From Tillandsia leiboldiana (taxonomy: Eukaryota > Streptophyta > Magnoliopsida > Poales > Bromeliaceae), in assembly GCA_029204045.2 (NCBI GenBank), contig CM055060.1, forward strand, positions 56,694,544-56,758,543: 64,000 nucleotides of DNA, in the 5' to 3' direction. A program made the position numbers and the translations under genes. The notes under the pieces are model-generated. The model searched no databases and had not been told where the DNA came from. It saw only the letters and a program-made list of their open reading frames with translations. This document shows positions 10,405 to 21,475 of the stretch, in pieces (the first letter of the stretch is position 1; every line of letters starts with the position of its first letter).

Positions 10405-10960
10405 TTGGCGACGCTTTTTGAGGCACATAACGACTCGTAAAAGCGTCGTCAATGTAGTCGCCGACGCTTTAGAAAGCGTCGGGAAGTGGGTCGGTAAGTG
10501 CAGTGACGAGAGAAATATGGCGACGCTTACAAAAGCGTCGGTAAATATGCCGTCGCGTTATTCCCGACGCACGAAAGCGTCGTTATTTTCGTCGGTAATA
10601 GCAATCTATTGCCGACGCATTAAAGCGTCGGCAAATGATCGTCGATTTACGACGCTATAAAGCGTCGCCTATTTTCCTTTTTCCCGACGCACGAAAGCGT
10701 CGTTATTTTGGTTGGTAATAGAAATTATTGTCGACGCATTAAAGCGTCGGCAAATGATCGTTGATTTACGACGCTATAAAGCGTCGCCTATTTTCCTTTT
10801 TCCCGACGCATTAAAACATCGTTATTTTAGTTGGTAATAGAAATCTATTGTCGACGCATTAAAGCGTCGGTAAATTATCATCGAAAAAAGTCATGTAACG
10901 ACGCTTTAATGCGTCGACTATTTTCTTTTCCCCGACGCATAAAAGCGTCGGCAAATGTAT
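10405..10960. repeat. CACTA 3' subterminal array of GCGTCG motifs, 120-bp tandem units
   Basis: About 25 copies of CGACGC/GCGTCG, mostly in alternating orientation as CCGACGCATTAAAGCGTCGG-type palindromes. A larger period of about 120 bp is visible: TTCCCGACGCACGAAAGCGTCG begins near 10561, recurs at 10681 and, diverged, near 10800, with a partial unit near 10930. In CACTA elements such subterminal motifs bind the element-encoded TNPA protein. Confidence 0.85.
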
Positions 10961-11256
10961 ATATATATATATAATTCGCAATACAAACAAAAATGTATAG
11001 ATCAAACAAAAATTTGCAATACAAACAAAAATTCAAGAACTAAAATCTATTTTTCATACACATTTATAATCAAAGAACTAATCACAATGACAACAACATA
11101 AATAAATAGTCAAAATATAAACTTCATTCCAAATATATTTTGTTACTAAGTCAAAACAGTAACAATCTATTTGCATATAAAGTTAGTTACAAAAGTATGA
11201 TACTTCTAAGTTTTACAAAATTAAAACTAACAAAAAGTCAAAGTCATCTAAATCAT
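10961..11256. other. AT-rich 3' internal region of the CACTA element
   Basis: A short (TA)n run (about 10956-10972) and AT-rich sequence with no coding signal lie between the subterminal array and the end of the TNPA-type gene. It likely holds that gene's 3' UTR. Confidence 0.5.
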
Positions 11257-12453
11257 CTATAGTGATGGTGATTCTCTTGTCTCAATGCCTAAGTTCCCGG
11301 ATTGGCCGACAAGCCGATGCAATAGAGATTTTATTTCATTCATTTCCGATTCGTGTTTCTTTTGCATATCTTGCATTTGAGCTTGCAATTTTTGAACTTC
11401 CTCTTTCATTGGATCATGCCTTTCATTCTCTACATTCCTTAGTTGAGCTTGAATTCCAAAAACTTGTGTTGGTGTAGGACCAATCCCATAGCCCCTCACA
11501 CGACCATATCGATCTTCTCCTTTTTTTTCCTTGAAAATAGCATCTTTAATTTCTTTGGTGGCATTTGAGAACTCCGATGTGCTCGCTTGTTTAGTTAGAT
11601 CTCCCAATAAGTCCTCCTACATTAAAGCAAGATACATAAACATATCAATTACTTGCCAAATAAGTTTATTGATGCATAAAAAAGTTAAAACAAAATGTAT
11701 TTTGAGTACCGCAAAATCATTTGATGCTTGGTTAATATATTCTCCATCTTTAGTTTTGTGAGTTATTACAAAAAACTCAATACGTCCTGGATCTCTATCA
11801 TTTTGATCCACCTGACAATAATCATATTAACAAGCTTAGCACAAAAATATAATTCAACTAAATCAACTTGAAACTAGAAACATAAAAATATATATAAGTA
11901 AATTTATAGAATAAAGAAAGAATTTAATATAAATTCATGTCTCGTTCTTGCAAAATTTTTGGAACCAGTTGTGTGAGGAGTTGTATGATTTGCACGAGAT
12001 GCCTTTCCAATTCTGGAGAGATTCTATAGAAATAAAATATGTCAATTCAAAACTATAGTACAAAACTATGAGTACAAAAAGTATAATCTAATTGATCAAA
12101 ATTAACTACCTCACTTCTCTCCGAAAACCAATTGAGGAAAAGATCTATCCATTGTTGTGACACAATTTCGGGCGGAACATTACTAGCAATCTCTGCTTGT
12201 GTACTTTTAGGCTTTTTATATTTTGCTTTAAGCTCGTGCTTGTAGTCTTTCCATTTTCTACTTACTGATTTCAACACCCATGCTTCAACTTTATTATCGC
12301 GAGGAAGAACAAACTTACTCTACAAGAAAGAAAAATAATAGTAAAAATTTAGAGCTTAGGCTAAAATTTCTACATAAAATGCTCTAGAAGGGATTGGGCA
12401 TTTGTTCGTAGTTCTGGCATCCAATTTGTTTGTTTGACAATAGAAAAAATAAA

Positions 12454-12612
12454 AATTTGAATATGCTGCTTTGAGCAGCAGCTGGCTGCTGCCCAAAGCA
12501 GAGCTGCTGCTTTGAGCAGCAGCCTGAGCTGCTGCAGCCTGAGCAGCTGCTTTGAGCAGCTGCTTTGAGCAGCAGCCTGAGCTGCTGCTTTGAGCAGCAA
12601 AGCAGCAGCTCA
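12454..12612. repeat. GCTGCT/AGCAGC low-complexity array inside the CACTA element
   Basis: Irregular repeats of TTTGAGCAGCAGC and CTGAGCTGCTGC, forming many short palindromes. It lies in the intron or 3' part of the TNPA-type gene. ORFs across it are composition artefacts. Confidence 0.8.
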
Positions 12613-12925
12613 ATTTATCGGGCCCAAGCAGCTGAATTTCTGAAATTTCTGAAATTCGCTAATTCCCGAATTTCTGAAAATTCGCTAATTACTAAAACTT
12701 CAACTCACTTTTCGACCCGATGCACTTCGCGTCGGTCCGAAACGCACCGAACTCGACTGTAATCATATTTAAAATATGTTACAGGTCATTTTGCCGCATT
12801 TCGCCATTTTGCAAATTCGGCGAACGGGGACTTAAGCTTTGCAATTTAAAGTTTCAAAAATTCTAAATTGAGCATAGATATGTTATGACTATCTTACATC
12901 TCTTGTTGACGTATAATATGAGTGA

Positions 12926-13100
12926 TAGAGTCAAATTAAGGTCCTATTTGTATGCATGTATGGATAGAGTCAAATTAAGGTCCTATTTGCAAAATTGAGC
13001 ATGTAAAATTGAGCATATGTCAAATTGAGCATGTAAAATTTAGCATATGTAAAATTGAGCATGCAAAATTGAGCATATGTAAAATTGAGCATAGATATGT
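12926..13100. repeat. Short direct repeats (AAAATTGAGCATATGT type)
   Basis: GATAGAGTCAAATTAAGGTC occurs twice (near 12926 and 12963). It is followed by six to seven tandem copies of a 14-16-bp unit, AAAATTGAGCAT(AT)GT, up to about 13095. The array lies in a probable intron of the TNPA-type gene. Confidence 0.8.
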
Positions 13101-14094
13101 TATGACTATCTTAGAGTCTATAGATTTTCATCTTGAATAATGACATTACAAAAATACTCACCCGAGTCATTCTGATGATATCTATTTTAAACGGCGCCGC
13201 AGGCATAACTTTCCAACTTATATAGTGGATAGGACACATATTCCCACGTCGTGCAACTGTGTCTAACCAACCGCCTAAAATTTCCCCGCCTTTTTTTATA
13301 GGCTGCCCAAGTTTGTTCCATTCGACTTTAATTCTTTCTCCAGATGGTAAATTTCAAACATCTTTGGCACGTGTCACTCCTCTTTTCTTCTTTAAATTAC
13401 CTTGCTCATCTGAATAAAAAGAGTCGTAAAGAATGTTAAAGATAAATAGTAAAGCATACAGAAAATGATCATTAAAAAGAGTGAAGATTACCAATTATCT
13501 CCAATGTATCATTATCTTGAACATTTGTTGATTCCTGCCCTTGAAGATTATTTTCAGAGGGCTCGGACTGTAAGGTAGGCTGATTTTCTGAAGAAGTAGG
13601 ATCTAAGGTAGGTGATAAGTCATCACCATTTGATTGAGCTTGATCATCTTGAAGTGTTGTAATTACACAATTTCTCAATCTTTTTGATCTTACCATTGCT
13701 TATAAACCTGCATAATGAAGGCATGAATACAACTTACTAAAAAGTATAGGTACAACTTACTAAATTAACTTACTAAATTAAAGTATCGATATTTTTGGGA
13801 TCACATTGTATGATATGAACAAATGGATCAAAATAAAACAGAAACATCTAAACATAATATTTTAATACAAACAATTTTATCATGCATTTATGCCTAAGGG
13901 TTTGCAAAAACACATATATCATGTATTAGTGTCTCATCAACAATTGATCGGGCCCAACTTGTATAATTATCTAATTCGTCGGTGGTTGGAATATTCGAAG
14001 GCATGCATTGGGTGTATGTCTCATCATCATCGTCGTTTTGTAATCTTGCTCTCATATCATACAAATCTCTTGGCTTTATCGTAATGACATGAGA

Positions 14095-17000
14095 TCATTC
14101 TTCATTCTTTGGATCTTGAACATAAAATACTTGCTTTGCTTGAGATGAAAATATGAATGGATCATCCTTCAACAATTGACCCGTATGAATCAACTTAGAA
14201 AAATTCACAAGAATAAAACCATTTGTGTCTGTCTTCAATCCCCTTGGTGATTTAATATCTATCCAATCACAACGAAATAAAACAACCTTAAAACTTCCAT
14301 AATAATCTATTTCAAAAATATCAGTAAGTTTGCCATAATAAGTTTGCCCCTCAGTTTCAACCATAACTCCAGAATTTTGTGTTTTTCTGAACTTCTCACG
14401 ATTTTTCGTGTGGAATCTAAATCCATTGATGATAAAACCATTACATCGCTTGGCAACATTGTTTGGACATCGGGCGATTGCTATAATTTCATCAGGACAG
14501 TTTCTCTCGGCCATTTGTGGGACCTAAAATATTTAAAAAGTATGATAATTAAATAATTTCTATCAATGAACAAGAAATTTTTTTTTTATCAATTTAACAT
14601 GAAAAGTTCTCACCTGTGCAAGAAGCCATTCAGAAAATTTCTCTACTAACCATTTATGCTCAATATTTGAGTTATCTCGAATGTTAGGATTTGCCTTCCG
14701 TTGAGAATCCAAAAATTCACTATATACATGTTTAGAAAATTATATATTTAGAATGTACTTATATCGTACTTAAAATTAATTGTATGGGTAAATTTTTTAA
14801 ATAATATTTACCTACGATATGGGAATATTTTATCACAATGGAGTAAAACATATCGGTGCGCTTGTGCTAACGAAATGTCATCAAGAATGACACTCTCAAC
14901 CTTGCCTAGAACTCGACCCCCAGATAAGAACATGTAATTATCTGTGTTGTCCACATTATCAGAGTTTCGTTGTGGTCGATTAAAAATCGACTCCACACCT
15001 TCAAGATATCTTGAGCAAAAGGTTATACACTCTTCTGCAATATATCCTTCTGCAATTGAGCCCTCGGGTTGAGCTCTATTGCGTACATAGGACTTTAAGC
15101 GCACTAAGTACCTTTCAGAAAAATAAAACAATATCATTACAATGAAAGATTAAAAATTAACATATCTAATTAACATGTGATTAAAATCACTACCTCTCGA
15201 TAGGGTACATCCATCTGTAATGTACAGGTCCACCTAATTTTGCCTCCTCTATTAAGTGAATAAGTAGGTGAATCATAATATGATCAAGTTCCTCCATATT
15301 AAGAGCCTTTGAGCATAACGATTTAAAAAATGATGATAACTCACAAATAACTGCTACAACTTGCCTAGGCATGATTGCCCTCACTGCTATTGGCATAATA
15401 TCTTGCATCAGAATGTGGCCATCGTGCGACTTAAGATTTGAAAGTGTTCGCTCTTTTAAATTCACCCCTCTTGAAATATTAGATGCATAACCATCAGGAA
15501 CTTTGAGATTTTTCAAAACAGTTAGAAAATTGACCTTTTTTTGCACTGACATAGTATAGAACGCACGAGGTATATGGGTTTTATTATTAGGCATCACCAC
15601 TGGATGAAGGTCATGCCTTATGTCCATATCTTTTAGATCAAGACGTGATTTCAAATTGTCTTTACTCCTCCCGTAAACATTCAACATGGTACCAATGAAA
15701 TTGTCACTAACATTTTTCTGGATATGCATTACATCTAGATTATGTCGAAGAAGATGATCATTCCAATAGGGTAGGTCGAAAAAAATACTTTTCTTTTTCC
15801 ATGAATGTTCTTGGGGACGTGTTTCATCATCATCATCACTATGAGAATCAATAATAAAATCATCAGCATCCTCAAAAATTTTAACTTGTTCTTCTACCAC
15901 CTCCCCTCGTCCCCTCTTTCTACTAGACTTAGAGACTTTTCCATACTTATTGTTGATTCCTTCTAGTTGCTCAAGAATATCAATTCTAGATGGTAAATTT
16001 GGAGCAGTTCGTATCTCTATCGAACCATCAAACTCATCTTTTTGAAATCTAAATTGATGATTTTGTGCTAACCATCTACGATGACCCATGTAGCAGAATT
16101 TACCTCCATGCTTTAACCAACGAGAATCAGTTGACATACCACAACAAGGACAAGCAAAACGCCCTTTTGTACTCCAACCAGATAAGTTTGCATAAGCAGG
16201 AAAATCATTAATACTCCATAATAGAACTCCTCGCATATTAAAGTTTTGCTTCGTGAAAGCATCAAATGCATCAACGCCTTTCCATAACTCATTCAATTCA
16301 TGAATTAGAGGTTGTAAAAAAATATCAATATCATTGCCTGGACCCTTTTCACCTGGAATAACCATTGATAATATCAAAGATGATTGTTTCATACACAACC
16401 ATGGCGGTAAGTTATAAGGAATCAAAACAACCGGCCATGTGCTATAAGTAGAACTCATTGTCCTGAAAGGATTGAATCCGTCGCTAGCTAATCCAAGTCT
16501 TATACTACGAGGATCAGACGCAAAATTCGGATGGTGAGAATCGAATGATTTCCATACCAAAGCATCTGCTGGGTGTCTTAAGATTCCATCCTTTGTTCGA
16601 CCTTCTTCATGCCATCTCATGGAGGAAGCCATCTTTGATGACATAAATTTTTTTTTTAATCTCGGTATTAACGGAAAATATCGTAATACTTTTGCCCGTT
16701 TTTTTTTTTTTTTTTTTTGTATTTTCATATTCTTGTACAGAATCATCTTCATCATCTTTATTTATTATCCACCTTGAAGCTCCACATGTACGGCAATTTT
16801 TTTCGTTTACACTTTCATTCCAATATAACATGCAATCATTAGGACACGCATGAATTTTTTCGTATCCGAGCCCTAATTGTTTTATTAACTTTTTAGCTTC
16901 ATATAAAGATGATGGCAATGAAATGCCCTTCGGAAAAGCATCCTTTAGTAGTTGGAGTAACATAGTGAAAGATTTTCCGGACCACCCGTTCAAACATTTG

Positions 17001-17548
17001 AGATGGAAAAGCTGGAGTATAAAAGAGAATTTCGAAAAATTTGTGCATCCTGGGTAAAGCTCTTTATCACAATCTTGCATCAAATTTGCATATGAAGTTG
17101 CATCAACATTTGGCAAATGTTGTTGTGTAGTTCTTTCACTAGAATTTTCAATATTATCCTCATCGACTATTGAATTACTATTTAAAATTATATTGGAAAA
17201 TCCAAAGGCATCTTGGAGCAATCCTCTCATATTTTCTTGTCCTATGATTTCTTATTGCACATTAGTGTAGTCTGTAATGCTTGGGGCATGTTGAGCAGCT
17301 TCACTAGAAGAAGAAATAAAAGATTCTCCGTGAAATACCCAGTCGGTATAACCTAATGAGAATCCCTTCCATACCAAATGTTCCTCCACAACTTCTGGAG
17401 TATGTGAGGAACAATTGCAACATTTTCGACAAGGACATACAATCTTTCCTCTGTTTGATGATTTTTCGGTAGCAAATCTAATAAAATTAGCAATACCATC
17501 TAAATAAGCCTTACTATTTCTCTGCTTATTAATCCAGCTTTTGTCCAT
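14095..17548 (-). pseudogene. TNP2-type CACTA transposase gene, disrupted
   Basis: The minus-strand ATG at 17548 begins MDKSWINK and a transposase-associated domain (YLDGIANFIRFA…CPCRKC, residues 1-80, Cys pairs visible). The same frame continues after a TAA at 17252-17254 into DAFGFSNI…LLKDAFPKG, LYEAKKLIKQLGLGYEKIHACPNDCMLYW and CRTCGASRW. A T20 run at 16699-16718 then shifts the frame into the catalytic region (15190-16755). That region has VLRYFPLIPRLKK, MRWHEEGRTKDGILRHPADA, IRLGLASDGFNPF and GEKGPGNDIDIFLQPLI, the transposase_21 signature. A spliced exon (about 15109-14810) carries the DUF4218 block (YLVRLKSYVRNRAQPEGSIAEGYIAEECITF). A final exon ending near 14095 carries a DUF4216-like block (VLFRCDWID…VFYVQDP). 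One stop and one frameshift make it non-functional as read. Confidence 0.88.
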
Positions 17549-18127
17549 TTCTTTAGGCTGCCAATAAACAACTAATTACCATAAGAAAAAAAAAATTATG
17601 AATTTACTATATATTCTCATATTTCACTCTATATATAAACTATTTTAATTAGTATTCTAATAAATATACACAAGCATTTAATATGATTCACTCTAATTAA
17701 TATGATTCATATGATTCACTCTAATTAATATGATTCACTCTAATAATACATATATAAAAAAAACACATCATAATTAATAATGAATAATATGTCACTATGC
17801 ACAAATATATATATATCATTCATTTTGTACTAAATTAATCTAACAGAATTAATCTAACAGGCTAAATTAATCTTCAAAAGGCCCCTCCATGCATTGTAGG
17901 TCATTTTGAAATATGTCGCCCAACTTCATTCTTTTTATTGAGCCATTAAATTAATCTAACAGAATATTTAATTTACTAAGTATGAAAACTCAACCTAGTC
18001 AACTCCAAATGTTTGACTTATTAATTAGCATGCTTCTCTGAGGATTATTAATTAGCATGCTTCTCTTTTTGTCATATTCTTTTCATAGAAATAATAGCCT
18101 GAGAGGAGATAGGACTAACCTTCACAG
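17549..18127. other. AT-rich 5' leader region of the CACTA element
   Basis: Between the TNP2 start codon and the GC-rich block. It contains repeated ATATGATTCACTCTAATTA units (about 17680-17745) and repeated ATTAATTAGCATGCTTCTCT (about 18020-18065). No coding sequence is seen. Confidence 0.55.
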
Positions 18128-18520
18128 TTGACGTTGGCTGTGGCGGTGGGGGGTGACGGGTGGCGGCGCCGACGAAGAGGCGAGGTGCGCGCGTTGGGGG
18201 TGACGGCGGTGGGGGGTGACGGGTGGCGGCGGCGACGAATAGGCCTTGTGCGCGCGGGTGACGGGTGGCGGCGGCGGGTGCGCGCGTTGGGGGCGACGGG
18301 TGGCAGGTGGCTGTGGCGGGTGTGCGTTGGGGGCGATGGGTGGAGGCGGCGACGAAGATCCTTGCGCGCGCGTTGGGGACGACGAGGTGCGCGCGTTGGC
18401 GGCGGCGACGAGGGCGCAGGTGACTGTGGCGGGTGCGCGTTGGGGGCGATGGGTGGCGGCGGCGACGAAGTCTGCTGCGCGCGCGTTGGGGAGGAGGGAG
18501 ATCGAGCTACTCTGTGGGAG
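18128..18520. repeat. GC-rich imperfect tandem repeats near the CACTA 5' end
   Basis: Imperfect repeats of GCGCGCGTTGGGGGCGACGG and GTGGCGGCGGCGACGAAG, unit about 50-60 bp. The block is very GC-rich, unlike the AT-rich rest of the element. Long ORFs through it on both strands (Pro/Arg/Ser-rich or Gly/Arg-rich) are composition artefacts and none has an ATG-anchored family match. It may serve as a CpG-rich 5' regulatory region of the transposon. Confidence 0.75.
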
Positions 18521-18639
18521 ATAAGAAAACCAGAGATGGTGGGGAAAAAGGTAAAGTGTGGGGTGGTGGGGGGGCTGTGGCGTGTGGTGGGGGGAAAATT
18601 AGAGTGGGGAAAGTAAAAAGCTAATTTTTGGTGTTTCCC

Positions 18640-18762
18640 GCCACATTTATTTGCCAACGCATTACCAAAGCGTCGGTAAATTTTTGACGGTAGAAGAAAT
18701 TACCGACGCTTCTTAAATGCGTCGTCCTAAAAGCGTCGGTATAGACCCCTTTTTTTGTAGTG
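18640..18762. repeat. CACTA 5' subterminal region
   Basis: A short set of inverted motifs (AACGCATTACCAAAGCGTCGG, ACCGACGCTTCTTAAATGCGTCG, AAAGCGTCGG) ends in the terminal repeat TTTTTTTGTAGTG. It is far shorter than the roughly 550-bp array at the other end. Confidence 0.85.
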
Positions 18763-21130
18763 TCAACAGTAAACCCATACCAAATCCAAATAATTTCACT
18801 GCGCCCTTCACCTTGGAAGAAATTAGGAAAGCCACCTTCCAGTTAGATAGGGACAAGGCTCCATGGCCAGACGAATTTAATTTACGGCTCTATCAAAGAT
18901 TCTGGGAGATTGTTAAGTATGATCTTATGAATATCTTTCGAGATTTATTCGATGGCAAGCTGAATTCCGAACCAATGGACTATACCTACATTTGTCGGCT
19001 AAGAAAGCCTAATCAACAGTGTGTAAATGACTTCAAGCCTATAAGCCTAATCAACAATGTGTAAAAGATTATTTCTAAAGTGTTCGCTAATAGATTAGTT
19101 AAGTGTAACGGCCGGATGATGTTGTCTGTCCAACACAAGCAGCTTTCCTTAAAGGCCGGTCGATCCTAAACTCTTTAGCAACTGCTAGCGAGATCATAAG
19201 CTGGAGCTCTAAAACATGAAAAGATAGAGTTGGTATCAAAGCTGACTTTGAAAAGGTCTATGATAGAGTGAGTTGGGAGTTTCATAGAAAGATCCTAATT
19301 TGGCTCGGGGATGATAAAAAATAATGCGACTGGATTGAACAGTGTACATCTAATGCTAAAGTTGCAGTTTTGGTCAACGGGGTCCCGACCAAATGGATTA
19401 AGATAAAAATATGGCTTTGGCAGGGGGACCTTCTTTCCCCCTATCTTTTCTTATCGGTGGCGGAAGGGTTGGCGAGAGTAGTAAAGGAAGCTGTACAGAA
19501 TGGGCTTATCTCTAGGGTTGGACCCACCGATAAGAATAAAGTATCTCTTATCCAGTATGCGGATGATACGTTCTTCTTTTGTGAAGCAAAAGAAAGTCAG
19601 GTTAGTAATCTTCTGTTTGTGTGGCAATTGTTCAAGTGGGCTTCAGGATTAAAGATCAACAGAAACAAGACTGGACTTTTTTACTTTGGCAAACACGAAT
19701 CACGGGGAGCGAGACTTGCGGCGATTTTGTCTTATAAGCTGGGGTCACTGTCGACCAGATACCTTGAGCTTCCTCTTACAATGGGAAGTTTGCGGAAGGA
19801 ACACTGGCGGTTAGTTATCGAAAAGATTGAGAAACAGATCGAATGGTGGCAGGTGAAGCTACTATCTCAAGGAATGAGACTAGTTCTCGCGAACTCGGTG
19901 TGGTCGAATCTACAACTATACTTCCTCTCGGTTTTCAAAGCACCCAAGTGGGTGCTCCGACAAATAGAATATTTAAGAGGAGCGTTCTTATGGAAATAAG
20001 GGGCAACTTCTCTCGGGGGACACTGTCTAGTACAATGGAAGATTGTATGCAGGAGTAGAATGGACGAAGGACTGGGAGTATTGGATTTGGAAAGTATGAA
20101 TGTGGACGTTTTAGCTAAATGGTGGTGGAAATTTCTCTCTAATAGGAATAACTTATGGGGCCCCCTGATCGAAAGAATTTATTATTCTCGGATGAAATCG
20201 CTCAAGGAAAAGGTGTCCTTCATACCCTTCTCACAATGGTGGCGGAGTGTTCTAACGACTAAGGATATTTTTAAATGTGGTGTTACCTACTCGTTAGGGG
20301 ATGGACATAGAGTTGAATGGTGGAGTGATATCTGGATTGGACATGCCCCCCTTCGCACCTTATTCCCACATAGTTACGAGCAAATTCGGAACACAAACTA
20401 TAAGGTGAAAAAATGTTGGGGAGTAAGGGATTGGCATAGGAGTAAAATTTTGGTAGGTTTTGCTCCTAGTTCTCAGTTTAAGAGAGACCTGATTCCACAA
20501 CTAAGGATGCCGGTAACTACAGTCCTGACTGGAAACACTAGGGACGAGGTCAGATGGAGGTGGGACAAGTCGGGAAGGTTTAGCGTCAAATCACTGAATA
20601 ATTTTTTGCAAAATAGAGGAATAACAGAAACCTGCTTTGCATAATTCTAGAAGATAAAAATTCTTCTGAAAGTTAAGATATTCGTCTGGCTAGTTCTGAA
20701 AAAAAGGATACTTATTGTTGATAACCTCCTCAAAAGGTGATGGAGGGGAGAGGAGGATTGCGTACTCTGCTCAAAGAGGAGCGAGACGATGGATCGCCTT
20801 TTCATGATGTGTATTTGTACTATGGAGCTACTCCACGGCCTATTTCCGAATAGGTCGTTTCTTTTTTTTTGCTCGTCCCCGGCTAGTTTGTGGGAAGAAA
20901 GTAGACTCAAGGGTGGAGTCCTAAGGGGAAGGGAAGTAGGGACTCTCGCCATCGTCTAGTGAGTCATTTGGTTAGAAAGGAATAGAAAAAATTTTGACAT
21001 GAAGAAATAAAGTTTGCGTTGTCTATTATCAAAATTCGTTCTTTCTGGAATGTTTGGTTTTCTTTTTGCTTGCTCCCTTTAGTTAGCTTCTTTTTTTTTT
21101 CTTTATTTTTGTTTTTTTCCTCGAGAGGTC
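18763..21130 (+). pseudogene. LINE (L1-like) reverse transcriptase remnant, right of the CACTA insertion
   Basis: The conceptual product shows the LINE RT order: LEEIRKATFQLDRDKAPWPDEFN, FKPISLINNV, the KADFEKVYDRVSWEF block, WLWQGDLLSPYLF, and the catalytic IQYADDTFFF near 19552-19581. The thumb region (LPLTMGSLRKEHW) and an RT zinc-binding domain (RWRWDKSGRFSVKSLNNF, KVKIFVWLVLKKRI) follow. The 3' terminus has the LERNR-type motif near 20975 and a T/A-rich tail. Several stops (e.g. 19063, 19997-19999, 20642) and frame changes between 19064 and 19370 show decay. The 5' part (endonuclease, ORF1) is missing. It faces the opposite way to the CACTA genes. Confidence 0.9.
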
Positions 21131-21432
21131 TATTATAACTAAATTTACTATTTGTTTGAATGAAAAGATAACATGCTATTTTATTCTAAAAAAAATTTAA
21201 TTTTTTTGAATAATTTTCTTTTAATAAATTTTACTATGTATATAAAGTTTTGCTATATTAGAGTAAAAGTACGTTCATTTAGTAAATCTTGCAGGTGGCG
21301 CACTAAGTGGTTGTTAATTGGTTTCCTGAATAGTTTACTTTGTTTTAAGTACATGGAAGGGCAATCTTCAGCTAGTATAAGTAGCCCTGCATGAATTAAA
21401 TACTTACAAGCTTGTTCTGTTACCGAGGACAC

Positions 21433-21475
<43 letters not shown>

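Larger units (their letters stand above)
11257..13696 (-). pseudogene. Ptta/En-Spm (TNPA-type) accessory transposase gene, disrupted
   Basis: The minus-strand ATG at 13696 opens MVRSKRLRNC, followed by an acidic Ser/Gln-rich region (to about 13490). A second exon (about 13420-13160) encodes RIKVEWNKLGQPIKKGGEILGGWLDTVARRG and ISWKVMP, a typical plant transposase (Ptta/En/Spm, PF03004-like) pattern. Another exon near 12277-12110 has SVSRKWKDYKHELKAKYKK and WIDLFLNWFSERSE. A C-terminal exon (11607-11257) is coiled-coil-like (MKEEVQKLQAQMQDMQKKHESEMNEIK). An in-frame TGA at 13354-13356 sits just before NLPSG, where the family normally has Trp, so this copy is interrupted. The protein type binds subterminal repeats during transposition. 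Exon borders between the blocks are approximate. Confidence 0.7.
10385..18762 (-). mobile_element. CACTA (En/Spm, CMC) DNA transposon, 8378 bp, TSD TCA
   Basis: The left end is CACTACAAGAAAAG at 10385 and the right end is TTTTTTTGTAGTG at 18762. This gives about 13-bp terminal inverted repeats with one mismatch, starting with diagnostic CACTA. The 3-bp target duplication TCA is present at 10382-10384 and 18763-18765. Both subterminal regions carry inverted AAAGCGTCGG/CCGACGCTTT motifs, the usual binding-site type for the TNPA-like protein. Internally, on the minus strand, lie a TNP2-type transposase gene (about 17548-14095) and a Ptta/TNPA-type gene (about 13696-11257). The biological 5' end is therefore the right end. 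Both genes carry stops or frameshifts, so this copy is probably not autonomous. Confidence 0.95.

Noticed and set aside
10430..10960. Regularly spaced short repeats that could suggest a CRISPR array
   Set aside because: They are palindromic CACTA subterminal motifs in a eukaryotic transposon, with no unique spacers of constant length and no cas genes.
18115..18657. Pro/Arg/Ser-rich and Gly/Arg-rich ORFs near the CACTA 5' end
   Set aside because: They are produced by GC-rich tandem repeats on both strands; the minus-strand one opens with TTG, and neither resembles a known protein.
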